Assembly (NCBI GenBank): GCA_942492125.1
Contig: CALODM010000017.1
Coordinates: 186,001 to 250,000 of the forward strand
Direction of reading: 5' to 3'
DNA length: 64,000 bases
Source of the DNA: BCD1 sp942492125
Lineage (GTDB): Bacteria; Bacteroidota; Bacteroidia; Chitinophagales; Saprospiraceae
Below the pieces are notes generated by a model, which was not told where the DNA came from, ran no database searches, and worked only from the letters and a program-made list of their open reading frames with translations. The stretch's first letter is position 1, and each line of letters starts with the position of its first letter. A program made the position numbers and the translations under genes. Positions 24,525 to 33,807 of this stretch are shown in pieces.

Positions 24525-27023
24525 ATGTCAGTAGATAATTTCAATATTCCGGGGTTAACAGATGAACAAGTCCTTCAATCCAAAAAGGCGCATGGTTCCA
24601 ATGAGTTGATTTACAAGAAAGAGCATCGCTTATGGACGGCCGTTCGAGGGTTTCTAAAGGAACCTATGATTTTATTGTTATTGGTAGCCTCATCCATTTA
24701 TTTTATTACAGGTAATACCGGGGATGCTCTTTTCCTGGTGGCTGCGCTCGTGCTGGTATCGGCTATTTCGCTTTACCAGGATTCCCGGAGTAGAGTTGCC
24801 CTTGAAAAGTTGAAGACTTTTGCCCAGCCTCATAGCCAGGTTATCCGAAATGGAGAAGTTGTCAGGATCCAAAGTGATGAGCTGGTCATTGGGGACAGCC
24901 TCATGGTGGAAGAAGGGGCTGTTATAGCTGCCGATGGCACCATTGTACATTCCAATGATTTTTCGGTGAATGAATCCATTTTGACCGGAGAGTCTTTTTC
25001 GGTTTATAAAGACAAAACAAAAAAGGATAATACAATTTACAGAGGTACTACGGTGGTCAGTGGTCTGGCCATCGCATCAGTAACGGCCATTGGCAATGCT
25101 ACTGCTATTGGCAAAGTAGGTAGCAGCATTGAAGAAATCGCGGAAGAAAAGACACCTCTTGAGGTCCAGATCAATGATTTTGTAAAAAAAATGGTCATCA
25201 TAGGGGCCATTGTTTTTGTGATCGTATGGGCTTTGAATTATCTCAGGTCTTCCGATTTATTAGACAGTTTACTGAATGCCCTTACCCTGGCCATGAGCAT
25301 TTTGCCGGAAGAAATTCCGGTTGCATTTACCACCTTCATGGCATTAGGCGCCTGGAGATTGATGAAGCTTGGAGTCGTGGTTAAACAGATGAAAACAGTA
25401 GAAACCCTTGGAAGTGCGACTGTGATTTGTACCGACAAAACCGGAACCATCACCGAAAACAGGATGAGCCTGGCAAAGGTCTTTCTTTTGGAAACCGGAA
25501 ATATCCTTGATGTTGAGGAGCACTTGGGGCAAGCCGAAAAAGCACTCATCCGCATGGCCATGTGGGCGAGCGAACCCATCCCTTTTGACCCGATGGAAAT
25601 CGCCTTGCACCAGGCATACCAAAAGTTCCAATCAGAGGATGAAAGGCCTGATTATAAAATGGTTCATGAATATCCCATCGGTGGAAAACCCCCCATGATG
25701 ACCCATATTTTTAAGCATGCAGCCGGGGATCGTATTATCGCAGCCAAAGGCGCACCGGAGGCCTTTATGCGTATTTCCAGTTTGTCTGAACAGCAAAAAC
25801 ATCAGGTCGAAACCGCAGTCCACACTTTGGCTGAAGAAGGCTACCGCGTTTTAGGTGTGGGGGAGGCCATATTCCAGGGAGAGGATTACCCTGCCAATCA
25901 AGAACAGTTTACCTTTGATTTTAAAGGCCTTGTTGCCTTTTACGACCCTCCGAAAAAAAATATCGAAACCGTTTTTAACCAATTTGAAAAAGCAGGCATC
26001 AAGGTTAAAATAGTCACCGGAGATAATTCAAAGACGACAATGGCCATAGCCGGACAAATAGGTTTTGATGCTCACCAAAAAACCATTGAAGGTCAGGAGT
26101 TGATGCAGAAAAGTGATGAAGAGCTCGAAACGCTGGTCGATGAAGTCAATCTTTTCACCCGCATGTTCCCGGAAGCTAAAATGAGGATTATCAATGCCTT
26201 GAAAAAAAGAAATGAAGTTGTCGCCATGACAGGAGACGGGGTCAATGACGGTCCTGCCTTGAAAGCAGCGCATATTGGTATTGCCATGGGCCAAAAAGGA
26301 ACTGAAATTGCCAAACAGGCGGCCAACCTTATATTGCTGGAAGATGACCTTTCCAAGATGGTGGACGCCATTGCCATGGGAAGACGAATATACAGCAATT
26401 TGAAAAAGGCCATCAGGTATATCATTTCGATTCATATCCCGATTATCCTGATGGTATTCATCCCGCTGGCCTTGGGTTGGATATACCCTAATATTTTCAC
26501 CCCGGTCCACGTCATTCTCTTCGAATTGATCATGGGGCCGACCTGTTCCATCATCTATGAAAACGAACCTATGGAAGCCAATACCATGGTCCAAAAACCC
26601 AGACTTTTTACGACTACTTTTTTCAACGGGAAGGAGTTGACTACCAGCATTATCCAGGGGGTAATCATAACCCTGGGTATTTTACTGGTCTATCAATATG
26701 CTGTTTATCATGGCTTCGGTGAACTCCAGACCAGGGCAATGGTATTTTCGACCATGATCTCGTCTAACATTTTCCTGACCCTGGTCAATCGGTCGTTTTA
26801 TTTTTCCATTTTCACAACGCTGCGTTATAAAAACAATCTTGTATTATGGATCATTGGGTTTACCGTATTGATTTCTGCAGCCTTATTGTATGTGGAGCCA
26901 TTGACCCGGTTTTTTGAAATGGAATCCCTTAGCGGGCAACAATTGCTGGTTTGTATTATTACGGGCTTCCTATTTGTCACCTGGTTTGAATTGGTGAAAT
27001 GGTGGAAGCGGAGCCAGGGTTGA
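24525..27023 (+). CDS. Cation-translocating P-type ATPase of uncertain ion specificity
   Basis: An 832-residue P2-like ATPase. It has an N-terminal cation-ATPase segment (LTDEQVLQSKKAHGSNEL), the actuator motif ILTGES, the phosphorylation motif CTDKTGTITENR near residue 304, a nucleotide-binding domain, and the hinge MTGDGVNDGPALKAAHIGIA. M4 carries PEEIP where SERCA has PEGLP, so the ion-binding Glu is kept. In M6 the usual N-x-x-x-D pair is replaced: aligned to SERCA, the segment reads FELIMGPTCSI, with E and G in place of N and D. This argues against a standard Ca2+ pump. The protein is full length with the four C-terminal helices. It is preceded by an AT-rich leader and looks monocistronic. 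Confidence 0.9.
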   Translation: MSVDNFNIPGLTDEQVLQSKKAHGSNELIYKKEHRLWTAVRGFLKEPMILLLLVASSIYFITGNTGDALFLVAALVLVSAISLYQDSRSRVALEKLKTFAQPHSQVIRNGEVVRIQSDELVIGDSLMVEEGAVIAADGTIVHSNDFSVNESILTGESFSVYKDKTKKDNTIYRGTTVVSGLAIASVTAIGNATAIGKVGSSIEEIAEEKTPLEVQINDFVKKMVIIGAIVFVIVWALNYLRSSDLLDSLLNALTLAMSILPEEIPVAFTTFMALGAWRLMKLGVVVKQMKTVETLGSATVICTDKTGTITENRMSLAKVFLLETGNILDVEEHLGQAEKALIRMAMWASEPIPFDPMEIALHQAYQKFQSEDERPDYKMVHEYPIGGKPPMMTHIFKHAAGDRIIAAKGAPEAFMRISSLSEQQKHQVETAVHTLAEEGYRVLGVGEAIFQGEDYPANQEQFTFDFKGLVAFYDPPKKNIETVFNQFEKAGIKVKIVTGDNSKTTMAIAGQIGFDAHQKTIEGQELMQKSDEELETLVDEVNLFTRMFPEAKMRIINALKKRNEVVAMTGDGVNDGPALKAAHIGIAMGQKGTEIAKQAANLILLEDDLSKMVDAIAMGRRIYSNLKKAIRYIISIHIPIILMVFIPLALGWIYPNIFTPVHVILFELIMGPTCSIIYENEPMEANTMVQKPRLFTTTFFNGKELTTSIIQGVIITLGILLVYQYAVYHGFGELQTRAMVFSTMISSNIFLTLVNRSFYFSIFTTLRYKNNLVLWIIGFTVLISAALLYVEPLTRFFEMESLSGQQLLVCIITGFLFVTWFELVKWWKRSQG

Positions 27024-27156
27024 TGGTTGGCTGGCTGAAGCGGTTCAAATTTTTCAAGGTTTTTATATGGGATTGTTATTGATTATCAAGGATTTTTTGA
27101 TTTTGAGACACGGTTAATTGAACAATCCCCTGATTAAAAGTTGCTTCCTCAATCCC

Positions 27157-27456
27157 TCACCGATAATACATCAAAATTGCCCCGAAAGCAGTGATGAGCG
27201 CAATCAATACAGTGGCCATTCGGATGGAATATTTGATATGGCTGGAGAAGGTAGCTATCTCGTCTTGCATATGCGGGTAGCGGGGGAATATTTCCTCTTC
27301 CATCTTTTTATTATTAAAAACATGTTTGGCTCCGAACTCCACTTTGTTTTGCACGAGTTTCTTATAAGACTTCAACACCTTAACCCTGAAATAAACGTTC
27401 AAAAAAAGCATGGCACAAAAAAGGCCAATAACTATGCTGATCAGCAAAATATACAT
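27157..27456 (-). CDS. Small membrane protein of unknown function
   Basis: A 99-residue protein with two predicted membrane helices, at about 1-24 (MYILLISIVIGLFCAMLFLN) and 78-97 (MATVLIALITAFGAILMYY). A charged loop of about 50 residues lies between them (VLKSYKKLVQNKVEFGAKHV, FPRYPHMQDEIATFSSH). The composition and hydrophobic pattern support a real gene over the antisense frame at 27118-27549. No family was recognised. It converges on the P-type ATPase gene. Confidence 0.65.
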   Translation of the reverse strand: MYILLISIVIGLFCAMLFLNVYFRVKVLKSYKKLVQNKVEFGAKHVFNNKKMEEEIFPRYPHMQDEIATFSSHIKYSIRMATVLIALITAFGAILMYYR

Positions 27457-27631
27457 ATGTCAACTAATTTTTTTTCAAAAGTAAGCGTTTCCCGACAATT
27501 TAGGGGTCTCCAGGTTTGTCAAGCTGGATTTAGCAAAACAAAGTCATGAAAAATCAGTAAATCCGGTAAAAAAACCTTTGTAACTGTTTTCTTTTTAACC
27601 TTCCGGAATGTTTAAATTGAAAATTAAAAAT

Positions 27632-27639
27632 TATCTTTG
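27632..27639 (+). promoter_or_regulatory. Candidate -7 element for the second hydratase/E1 operon
   Basis: TATCTTTG matches TAnnTTTG and lies about 80 bases before the enoyl-CoA hydratase start. A TTG upstream is spaced only 12 bases away, less than usual. Confidence 0.4.
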
Positions 27640-27719
27640 CTCACAAACACATTTAACTGATTTTTGTTCTTAATCACAAAGTCATTATTGGTTAAAGTGT
27701 AGAAAAATTTCCTGACATT

Positions 27720-28490
27720 ATGAATAAAACCGAATTAGGATCAATTGATACTCAGATTGATGCCAGGGGTGTCGCTACGATTACCTTTGCTCATCCGGCG
27801 CATAATTCTCTGCCTGGACGTTTACTGAAAAAATTTGCAGACGCCATAACAGCGGCGGGAGAAAATCCTGACATAAAGGTCATTGTCATCAAAAGCGCCG
27901 GAGAACGTACTTTTTGTGCCGGGGCAAGTTTTGATGAACTGATTTCCATCAAAGATTATGATACAGGCAAGAAGTTTTTCATGGGATTTGCCAATGTCAT
28001 CAATGCGATGCGCAAATGCCCTAAATTTATCATTGGCAGGGTCCAGGGCAAAGCTGTAGGCGGCGGCGTAGGTCTGGCTTCCGCTATGGATTATTGCATG
28101 GCTACCAAATATGCCTCGGTTAAGTTGTCCGAACTGGCAGTGGGTATCGGCCCTTTTGTCGTCGGACCGGCAGTGGAACGAAAGATAGGCAAGTCGGCGA
28201 TGACCCTGCTCGCCATCAATGCTACAGAATGGAAAACTGCCAAATGGGCCCAGAGAAAAGGTCTCTTTGATGAGTTGTTTGATGAGATCGGATACATGGA
28301 TGATTATATCGATTCCCTGGCAGGAAGATTGGCGGGCAGCAATCCGGAAGCCATGCGCCTGTTAAAAAAAGCCTTTTGGGAAGAAGCCGATCATTGGGAC
28401 GAACTACTGGAGAAAAGAGCCGAGATGAGCGGAAAACTGATTTTGTCTGATTATGCTGTCAAGGCTATTTCTAAGTTTAAGGGTAAGTAG
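27720..28490 (+). CDS. Enoyl-CoA hydratase/isomerase family protein (intact paralogue)
   Basis: A 256-residue crotonase-fold enzyme acting on acyl-CoA thioesters. The CoA/oxyanion-hole motif is ERTFCAGASFDELI. The second oxyanion strand is GRVQGKAVGGGVGLASAMDY. The segment KLSELAVGIGPFVVGPAVER carries the Glu usually used as catalytic base, and a helical C-terminus follows. It differs clearly from the frameshifted paralogue at 5999-6801, which has the more typical PEV-GGTQRL signature. It is followed by a small gene and fused E1 number 2 on the same strand, so a role in branched-chain or related acyl-CoA degradation is plausible. Confidence 0.88.
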   Translation: MNKTELGSIDTQIDARGVATITFAHPAHNSLPGRLLKKFADAITAAGENPDIKVIVIKSAGERTFCAGASFDELISIKDYDTGKKFFMGFANVINAMRKCPKFIIGRVQGKAVGGGVGLASAMDYCMATKYASVKLSELAVGIGPFVVGPAVERKIGKSAMTLLAINATEWKTAKWAQRKGLFDELFDEIGYMDDYIDSLAGRLAGSNPEAMRLLKKAFWEEADHWDELLEKRAEMSGKLILSDYAVKAISKFKGK

Positions 28491-28530
28491 TTTAATCTTC
28501 CGTACCAGTTCTCAACAACCAGGAACCAGC

Positions 28531-28785
28531 ATGCAACCAGATTTTTTTAAAGAAGTTTTTCTCAGTACTGTGGAAGAGCAGTTGAAAAAAAATGACCCTC
28601 CGGAAACAAGGGAAACTTTGAAGCGTTTGATTAGTGAGGGGTTTGCTGAAGCCGATGCCAAATTGGTTATTGCCCAATGCGTTGCTTCGGAAATGCTCAA
28701 AGTGGCGACGACAAAGACCCCTTTTAATCATCGCAGATTTGTCGACTGTATGAGGCAATTACCAAAGCCTCCGGGAGATGGTTAG
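28531..28785 (+). CDS. Small conserved-looking protein of unknown function
   Basis: An 84-residue, mostly helical, soluble protein (MQPDFFKEVFLSTVEEQLKK, RETLKRLISEGFAEADAKLV, FVDCMRQLPKPPGDG). No family was recognised. ATG at 28531 follows AGGAACC; the open frame also extends 26 codons upstream into the hydratase gene, where it is not protein-like. It lies 40 bases after the hydratase stop and before fused E1, and probably shares their transcript. Confidence 0.65.
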   Translation: MQPDFFKEVFLSTVEEQLKKNDPPETRETLKRLISEGFAEADAKLVIAQCVASEMLKVATTKTPFNHRRFVDCMRQLPKPPGDG

Positions 28786-28978
28786 AAGAGTTGGATTGTC
28801 AGGAGGAGCAAAAGAAAAAAACACCCAGAGATTTCTCTGATTATTTACCCAAAAACTTGTTTTATTGTCAGATTTTCACTAAAATATGGCAAGTTATTTA
28901 GACGTTTTTAAATTATAAAAAAAATAGTTTCCCGGCTGAATGAAGACCTGAGCCTTTACCAAATTAAATTCAATCATC

Positions 28979-31051
28979 ATGATTGCAGCCCAACCAATAA
29001 TGTCCAAAAAAATATACCTGAAAGCTTTCGAGCTTATGGCTACTTCCAAAGCTATGACCGAACTTTTTGAAGATCATTTCAAATTGGTTTCCAAATACGT
29101 TCATGCCACTTCCCGGGGTCACGAAGCCATACAGTTAGCTGTTGGTATGCAATTGCTGCCACAGGACTATGTATGGCCATATTACCGGGATGAATCCATT
29201 TTGCTGGGGATGGGCCTGGAGCCTTATGAATTGATGTTGCAGTTGATGGCGAAAGCCGACGATCCTTTCTCCGGAGGACGCACCTATTACAGCCATCCCA
29301 GTCTCCGCAGACCGGATATGCCAAAGATCCCGCATCAGTCCTCTGCCACAGGAATGCAGGCCATTCCCGCCACCGGTGCTGCCATGGGCATGTGGTACAA
29401 AGAGGTGGAAGGAATGGTCTCCTACGAAAATGAAGAAGCACCTCTGGTTGTATGTTCTTTAGGAGATGCATCTGTTACGGAAGGGGAAGTGGCTGAAGCT
29501 TTCCAGATGGCTGCCTTGAAACAACTGCCTATCGTTTATGTGGTTCAGGATAATGGCTGGGATATTTCTGCCAACGCAGCAGAAACCCGCGCTCAGGACG
29601 CAGATGAATATATCAAAGGATTTCATGGGGTAGAGAGCCGCAGTATTGACGGCAGTGATTTCTTTGAATGTTACAAAACGGTCAAAGAAGTTTATGAAAC
29701 GGTTCGCAGGGAACGCCGGCCCTTTCTCATTCACGCGAAAGTGCCATTGCTCAATCACCATACCTCCGGTGTTCGCAAAGAATGGTATCGCGACGATCTG
29801 GAAGAACACCAATTGCGGGATCCTTTCCCGCTTTTCTGGAATCAATTGCTGGATCGTGGGGTAACCGAAGGCCAGTTGAAAAAATTGGTTAATAAGGCTC
29901 AAAAAACGGTTGCTCTCGATTTCGAAAAAGCCCAAAATGCAGAAGATCCAAAACCGGAGACTTTATTCGATCATGCCTTTGCTCCCCCCGCGGTAACGGA
30001 GGAGCGCGGGCAAAGAGCAGGGGAGGGCAACAACACCGTTGTCATGGTAGATGCTGCCCTGCATGCTGTGAAAGAACTGATGGAAGATAACCATGATTGT
30101 TTACTTTATGGACAGGATGTGGGCCATCGCCTGGGGGGTGTTTTCAGAGAAGCAGCAACCCTCTCACAGCGTTTTGGCAAAAACCGCGTCTTCAATACAC
30201 CCATCCAGGAAGCGTTCATTATTGGCAGTACGGTTGGTATGTCAGCAGTTGGATTGAAACCGATCGTTGAGGTACAGTTTGCGGATTACATCTGGCCGGG
30301 CCTGAATCAGTTATTTACAGAGGTTAGTCGGTCCTGTTACCTGTCCCAGGGTAAGTGGCCCGTCAGTTGCGTGATCAGGGTGCCTATTGGCGCTTACGGA
30401 AGTGGAGGACCTTACCATTCTTCCAGTGTTGAAACGGTAGTGGCGAATATCCGGGGCATTAAAATTGCCTATCCAAGTACTGCTGCCGATATGAAGGGAT
30501 TGATGAAGTCGGCATGGCTTGACCCTAATCCTGTAGTTATTTTTGAACATAAAGGCTTATACTGGTCAAAAGTGAGCGGCACCAAAGCTGCAATGACCGT
30601 AGAACCGGACAGGGATTACGCCATTCCGTTTGGTAAAGCCCGTATTGCCCTCGAGGCCGAAGCAAATTATGTTGAGCAAGGGGAAAGCCTGCTGGTGATT
30701 TCCTATGGACGCGGGGTACATTGGTCACTCAATGGAGCCGAAGCACATCCCGGGAAAATTGAGGTTCTCGATTTGAGGACATTGGCTCCTTTGGATGAAG
30801 ACGCTGTTTTCACCGCCGCCAAAAAACATGGCAGAATACTGATCGTTACCGAAGATGTTGCCCGCAACTCTTTTGCAGAAAGCCTTGCCGGTCGCATCCA
30901 GTCCGAATGTTTCGAATACCTCGATGCACCCGTCAAAGTATTCGGCGCCAAAGAAGTGCCAGCCATTCCCCTGAATTCTGTTATGGAAATGGAAATGTTT
31001 CCATCCAAAGACAAGGTGGCGGAGCAGATGAGGATGCTGCTGGGGTATTAA
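28979..31051 (+). CDS. 2-oxoacid dehydrogenase E1, fused alpha and beta subunits (second paralogue)
   Basis: A 690-residue TPP enzyme, shorter than the paralogue at 8796. The alpha half has HATSRGHEAIQLAVGMQL, PYYRDESILLGMGLEP, DPFSGGRTYYSHP and the TPP motif SLGDASVTEGEVAEAFQMA near residue 161, ending QDNGWDIS. The beta half starts near 354: LLYGQDVGHRLGGVFREA, KPIVEVQFADYIWPGLNQL, RVPIGAYGSGGPYHSSS and the transketolase C-terminal domain LLVISYGRGVHWSLNGAE. The fusion fits branched-chain 2-oxoacid dehydrogenases. E2 and E3 are not nearby. The hydratase and 84-residue genes precede it. Its stop overlaps the stop of the convergent methyltransferase gene. Confidence 0.9.
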   Translation: MIAAQPIMSKKIYLKAFELMATSKAMTELFEDHFKLVSKYVHATSRGHEAIQLAVGMQLLPQDYVWPYYRDESILLGMGLEPYELMLQLMAKADDPFSGGRTYYSHPSLRRPDMPKIPHQSSATGMQAIPATGAAMGMWYKEVEGMVSYENEEAPLVVCSLGDASVTEGEVAEAFQMAALKQLPIVYVVQDNGWDISANAAETRAQDADEYIKGFHGVESRSIDGSDFFECYKTVKEVYETVRRERRPFLIHAKVPLLNHHTSGVRKEWYRDDLEEHQLRDPFPLFWNQLLDRGVTEGQLKKLVNKAQKTVALDFEKAQNAEDPKPETLFDHAFAPPAVTEERGQRAGEGNNTVVMVDAALHAVKELMEDNHDCLLYGQDVGHRLGGVFREAATLSQRFGKNRVFNTPIQEAFIIGSTVGMSAVGLKPIVEVQFADYIWPGLNQLFTEVSRSCYLSQGKWPVSCVIRVPIGAYGSGGPYHSSSVETVVANIRGIKIAYPSTAADMKGLMKSAWLDPNPVVIFEHKGLYWSKVSGTKAAMTVEPDRDYAIPFGKARIALEAEANYVEQGESLLVISYGRGVHWSLNGAEAHPGKIEVLDLRTLAPLDEDAVFTAAKKHGRILIVTEDVARNSFAESLAGRIQSECFEYLDAPVKVFGAKEVPAIPLNSVMEMEMFPSKDKVAEQMRMLLGY

Positions 31052-31809
31052 CCCGGTTGTTGATTGTTATCGGCTGCCAACTGATACTGTTTCCTCCCTC
31101 TGATCCCTGTGGCGCAACCGAAAAAATAGCTGGTCATATCTACTTCCAGAGCTTGTCTCCGGAAGATATCTGCGGCATTGGCAGCATTCTGAAACTCTTC
31201 CGTATAGATTCCCAGCATTTTATAGGTTTCCGGATTGCCGAGGAATAACCAACCCAGTATTGGGATGATCTTTTTCAAATAAAACAGGTATAAGCTTCGC
31301 AGGAGGTTGCCATTGGGTACGGAGACATCTACCAGGGAAAATTTGCCGCCCGGTTTTAACATTCGGTAGATTTCCGTAGCCAGGGCCCTGAGTTGACTTT
31401 CAGAGAAAGTTTTGATCCCAAAACCGGAAATCACAGCATCCATCGAATTGTCCGGAATATCGTTATCAAATACGTTGGCATTGACTATCTCGATGTCAAA
31501 CCCGGACATGGTTGACTTTCGTTTTTGGGCATGTTGCAGCATACCTCCTGAAAAGTCCAGGGCTATGATTTTTCCGTCTTTGCCTGTTTGCCGGAAAATA
31601 TAGGACCAACACTCCCCCATACCCGTCATGAGGTCCGCGACGGATGCACCTGTAGGAATATCTATACTTTGCACACATTGTCTTCTCCAACGGGAACTGA
31701 ACCCGAAGGAAGTGATGTAGTTCATACGGGCGTAGGAGGCACTCATTTTGTCAAAGAGGTCTTCGACAAACTCGGGACGGTATAGGTTTTTCATAAAGCT
31801 TTTGGCCAA
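31048..31809 (-). CDS. UbiE/MenG-like class I SAM-dependent methyltransferase
   Basis: A 253-residue methyltransferase. The SAM-binding motif I region reads GASVADLMTGMGECWSYIF, followed by the acidic motif ALDFSGGMLQHAQKR and the post-motif DNSMDAVISGFGIKTFSESQ, a typical UbiE arrangement. The C-terminal LRSLYLFYLKKIIPILGWLF also fits UbiE relatives that act on membrane quinones or lipids. The protein begins RPEFVEDLFDKMSASYARMN, the family's usual opening. Motif I is less Gly-rich than in true UbiE, so it may act on another lipid. The gene overlaps the convergent E1 gene by four bases and has no operon partner. Confidence 0.82.
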   Translation of the reverse strand: MAKSFMKNLYRPEFVEDLFDKMSASYARMNYITSFGFSSRWRRQCVQSIDIPTGASVADLMTGMGECWSYIFRQTGKDGKIIALDFSGGMLQHAQKRKSTMSGFDIEIVNANVFDNDIPDNSMDAVISGFGIKTFSESQLRALATEIYRMLKPGGKFSLVDVSVPNGNLLRSLYLFYLKKIIPILGWLFLGNPETYKMLGIYTEEFQNAANAADIFRRQALEVDMTSYFFGCATGIRGRKQYQLAADNNQQPG

Positions 31810-31973
31810 TTTTCCTGCTTAAATAAGCTGTGGATCGGAAGATGAGCCCTTCCGGAATTTTGATGTCTCAATCATTTAAGTTTTGTTTTTGGTTTGGTCA
31901 TGCTGTTCTTTTCAAGGTAAATTTATTGAAAAGCGGGTAATAACTCAAATTATGTTTATTTTGCCTGGAGTTC

Positions 31974-32099
31974 ACCGTCAGTCGACCACCGTCAGTCGTC
32001 TACCGTCAGTCGTCCACCGTCAGTCGACCACCGTCAGTCGACCACCGTCAGTCGTCCACCGTCAGTCGTCCACCGTCAGTCGTCTACCGTCAGTCGTCC
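31974..32099. repeat. 14-bp tandem repeat, nine copies
   Basis: Nine units of ACCGTCAGTCGNCC-type sequence stand head to tail. The first eleven bases are invariant, while the last three vary between ACC, TCT and TCC. A partial tenth unit follows. It occupies the spacer between the divergent methyltransferase and nhaC genes, ending 25 bases before the nhaC start, so it lies in the nhaC leader or promoter zone. The unit is not a multiple of three and the frame across it is not a gene. Confidence 0.95.
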
Positions 32100-32124
32100 A
32101 CCGTAATTAAAAACCCATAGACAC

Positions 32125-33549
32125 ATGTCGGACACCAAACATCCTATTCGCTTTAGCGCTGCCATTTTGCCTATTCTGTTTTTATTGTTGTTGATCATTT
32201 ATGGTGTGGTATTGAGGCCCAATGTATGGGGGCAACCTAATTTGCCATTGGAGATGATATTCCTGTTGGCGGCGAGTTTTGCCATAGGACAATTGTTGAT
32301 CCTCAAGTTTCCCTGGCCGGATATTCAGACGGCAATTTCCCATAAACTGGCCAAAGCTTTTCCGGCGATCCTGATTCTCTTTTGTATTGGATTGATCATA
32401 GGCTCATGGATCATTTCAGGAACCATTCCAATGCTCATTTATTATGGTCTTAAGTGGATAGCGCCTTCCCTGATCTATTTCCTTGCCTTTGTCATTTTGA
32501 TCGTATTTTCTTTGCTTACCGGGACTTCCTGGGGCGCCATTGGAACGGTTGGCGTTGTGGTTTTGGGAGTGGCTGTGGCCAAGGATGCGCATCTGGGTAT
32601 TACCGCCGGAGCCATCATCGGGGGTGCCTTTTTTGGGGACAAACTCTCTCCATTATCAGATACGACCAATATGGCGGCCATGGCCACCGGTGTCGATTTG
32701 TATGATCATATACGATCCATGATGTACACGACCCTGCCCTCGGCCATTATTGCCGCGATAGTGTTTTTGATCATGGGCTGGGTTGAGCCCCCTCAAATTA
32801 CGGAAGGCAATAATCCGGAGGTACAGGCGACCCTGACTCATATAGCTACATTATTCAATTTTAACCTGCTACTCTTACTACCCCCTGTTTTTGTACTGAT
32901 CGGTTCGTTCCGGAAATGGCCCACGTTGCCGACCTTGATTGGCTGTACGTTACTGGCGGCGGGATTGGCTTTGATCTTTCAACCCTTTTCACTCGATCAT
33001 GTGATCACTACTTTATTACACGGGTTTGATCTGGAAATGACAGCTTATGCAGACATCATGCCCGAAAGAATCCATGAGCTATTTGAAAGGGGAGGTTTAT
33101 ATGCCTTAATAGAACCGATTGTTTTTGCATTGTTCGTTTTTGTTTTCATCGGTGTTCTGGATCTTATGGATACAATGCCAAGGCTGGTACACAAACTATT
33201 TGCCTTTGCCAATACCAGAGCCAAAACGATTCTCAGCTCTTTGTTTGCTACCGGTCTCACCAATGCATTGACTTCCAACCAATACGCCACCAGCTTCATC
33301 ATTGGCGATGCTTTTAAGCACAAATACGATGAGTTGAAGATTGAACGAAAAGTCCTGTCCCGGTCCATCGAAGATTACGGCACGATGCTGGAAAGTGCAT
33401 TGCCCTGGACGGCGAGTACCATTTTTGCGACTACGGCACTGGGAATTTCCTATGCTTCCTACGCGCCCTGGCATTTGATGTCTTTCATAAATCTCATCAT
33501 TGCTCCGACGATTGCAATTCTGGGGATTGGGTGTTTTTACAAGAAGTAG
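32125..33549 (+). CDS. nhaC: Na+/H+ antiporter, NhaC family
   Basis: A 474-residue inner-membrane carrier with about 11-12 helices. Family-type stretches are LLTGTSWGAIGTVGVVVLGV, the highly conserved IIGGAFFGDKLSPLSDTTNM near residue 170, and TGLTNALTSNQYATSFIIGD in the second half. NhaC exchanges cytoplasmic sodium for protons and supports salt or alkali tolerance. ATG at 32125 is the only sensible start and gives the usual length. It is a single gene. The 14-bp tandem repeat array immediately upstream could affect its expression through copy-number change. Confidence 0.9.
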   Translation: MSDTKHPIRFSAAILPILFLLLLIIYGVVLRPNVWGQPNLPLEMIFLLAASFAIGQLLILKFPWPDIQTAISHKLAKAFPAILILFCIGLIIGSWIISGTIPMLIYYGLKWIAPSLIYFLAFVILIVFSLLTGTSWGAIGTVGVVVLGVAVAKDAHLGITAGAIIGGAFFGDKLSPLSDTTNMAAMATGVDLYDHIRSMMYTTLPSAIIAAIVFLIMGWVEPPQITEGNNPEVQATLTHIATLFNFNLLLLLPPVFVLIGSFRKWPTLPTLIGCTLLAAGLALIFQPFSLDHVITTLLHGFDLEMTAYADIMPERIHELFERGGLYALIEPIVFALFVFVFIGVLDLMDTMPRLVHKLFAFANTRAKTILSSLFATGLTNALTSNQYATSFIIGDAFKHKYDELKIERKVLSRSIEDYGTMLESALPWTASTIFATTALGISYASYAPWHLMSFINLIIAPTIAILGIGCFYKK

Positions 33550-33564
33550 CAAAGAAGTATTTTT

Positions 33565-33612
33565 CAAGGTTTTGCCTTTGTTCGGACATGGGAAAGGGAA
33601 GGCGAAACCTTG
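33565..33612. repeat. Imperfect inverted repeat, copy 1 of an interspersed hairpin
   Basis: CAAGGTTTTGCCTT pairs with AAGGCGAAACCTTG around a loop of about 20 bases. A near-identical hairpin lies at 60191-60238. Here it sits just after nhaC, where it may act as a terminator-like structure, although no T-run follows. Confidence 0.6.
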
Positions 33613-33807
33613 TCGAAGTAAAAAAAGACTGCCTGAATCTACCCGAACAGCCTCATCAAAACAGAACTAATTTTTATGGTGCTTAGACAAATCTCGTAGA
33701 AAGTTGATTCGCTCACCGATTTTTCCACTGTGCTTCAAACCTGTCTGCTGCCAGGTAGACTCAGCGATCGGGTTTTGGGTCACTGGGCCAATTCACTGGC
33801 TCCTTGT

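Noticed and set aside
27118..27549. Plus-strand 143-codon frame
   Set aside because: It runs antisense to the 99-residue membrane protein at 27157-27456 and lacks a protein-like hydrophobic or domain pattern, whereas the minus-strand frame has two clean membrane helices.
31883..32110. Plus-strand 75-codon frame across the 14-bp repeat
   Set aside because: The low-complexity peptide is produced by the repeat, whose unit is not a multiple of three; no signal or domain.
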